A DNA stretch of 7,715 bases from Chromatiales bacterium (GTDB taxonomy: Bacteria; Pseudomonadota; Gammaproteobacteria; Chromatiales; Chromatiaceae), in NCBI GenBank assembly GCA_022360595.1, contig JAKSCN010000622.1:1-7715 (forward strand), read 5' to 3'. Each line of letters opens with the position of its first letter. Position 1 is the stretch's first letter. The position numbers and the translations under genes were made by a program. Under the pieces are notes generated by a model. That model was not told the DNA's origin and did no database searches. It was given only the letters and a program-made list of their open reading frames with translations. Shown here piece after piece: positions 7,053 to 7,715 of the stretch.

Positions 7053-7715
7053 CAACACTATTGGCATTGAGGAAGTCGGCAACGCTCATTGCACGCTTAC
7101 CCGGCATCTGCAGTGATTGAATGCGCAACAGACCTCTGCCCGTCGCCACATCAATACCCTCTTTACCAACGGCAATAACCGTTCCCGGAGCAGCATCAGA
7201 GATACCCTCTTTGGGTGCGGCCTCCCAAACGCGAACTACCTTATCACCCCACGAGGTCTGGGCAACCGGCCAAGGATTAAATGCACGAATCTGCCTGTCG
7301 ATCACCTCAGCGCTCTGCTGCCAATCGATGGCGGCTTCGGCTTTATCCAATTTTGAGGCGTAATTGGCCAAATTATCATCCTGCACTTCTGCGGTAATAG
7401 AGCCATCGGCAATCCCTGGCAGCGCCTGCATCAAAGCATCCGCCCCCAGTGTAGGGAGGCGATCGTGTAGGGCACCTCCTGTCTCATCATTGGCGATCGG
7501 CATCGCCAACTTGAGCAGCATCGGGCCGGTATCCAGCCCTGCCTCCATCTGCATAATGGTGATGCCGCTCTCCGTGTCTCCCGCCAAAACCGCCCGCTGA
7601 ATTGGGGCGGCGCCACGCCAGCGAGGCAACAGCGAGGCGTGAACATTGATACAACCATAGCGAGGCGCGTCCAGAACCGGTTGCGGCAGCAGCAAGCCGT
7701 AGGCAACCACCACCA
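7033..7715 (-). CDS. fmt: Methionyl-tRNA formyltransferase, N-terminus missing at window edge
   Basis: Fmt transfers a formyl group from 10-formyltetrahydrofolate to Met-tRNAfMet for initiation. Only the C-terminal 227 or so codons are inside the window; about 83 N-terminal residues of a roughly 310-residue protein lie beyond the right edge, judging from alignment to remembered E. coli Fmt. The fragment begins in VVAYGLLLP. It contains the catalytic INVHASLLPRWRGAAP segment, with Asn and His equivalent to E. coli N106 and H108, then GLDTGPM with the Asp equivalent to D144. The C-terminal tRNA-binding domain includes IRAFNPWP and APGTVIAV, and the gene ends shortly after SLQMPGKRAMS. Reading continues open to the window edge, so the GTG at 7713 is internal, not a start. 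def probably lies upstream, outside the window; that is inference from common gene order. Confidence 0.97.
   Translation of the reverse strand, partial: VVVAYGLLLPQPVLDAPRYGCINVHASLLPRWRGAAPIQRAVLAGDTESGITIMQMEAGLDTGPMLLKLAMPIANDETGGALHDRLPTLGADALMQALPGIADGSITAEVQDDNLANYASKLDKAEAAIDWQQSAEVIDRQIRAFNPWPVAQTSWGDKVVRVWEAAPKEGISDAAPGTVIAVGKEGIDVATGRGLLRIQSLQMPGKRAMSVADFLNANSVDGVVFG

Overview
The window reads as ordinary chromosomal DNA of a gammaproteobacterium. Every recognisable gene lies on the minus strand, so transcription runs from right to left. The assignment rests on the protein families and their order. E. coli and relatives carry a def-fmt-rsmB-trkA block. Here the same block is interrupted by a DUF4390 gene and an NtrY/NtrX-type two-component pair, and trkH follows trkA. 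From general knowledge, this arrangement is seen in environmental gammaproteobacteria, including sulfur-oxidising lineages, but the genus cannot be fixed from the sequence. I see no mobile element, tRNA, rRNA, CRISPR array or prophage gene.

Layout in transcription order, from right edge to left edge: fmt (methionyl-tRNA formyltransferase, N-terminus cut off by the right edge), rsmB (16S rRNA m5C967 methyltransferase, start inside the end of fmt), a small secreted DUF4390 protein, an NtrY-like membrane histidine kinase, an NtrX-like response regulator, trkA (NAD-binding subunit of the Trk potassium system), and the first 29 codons of trkH, cut off by the left edge. The genes overlap or are separated by 55 bp or less, so they look like one operon. 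The longest gap is the 55 bp between ntrX and trkA. No stretch over 300 bases lacks a gene.

Functionally the operon joins translation genes (fmt, rsmB), an envelope signal-transduction module (DUF4390 protein, NtrY, NtrX) and potassium uptake (trkA, trkH). The kinase keeps all its catalytic motifs. The most notable observation is in NtrX. Its receiver and Fis-type DNA-binding domains look intact, but the central AAA+ domain has Arg in place of the Walker A lysine, has lost the sigma-54-contacting GAFTGA loop, and has His where the second arginine finger is expected. It is therefore probably not a classical sigma-54 activator, whatever an automatic annotation says. I did not find a clearly novel multi-gene system. 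The best second looks are this NtrX, the uncharacterised DUF4390 gene beside the kinase, and a few translation-start details.
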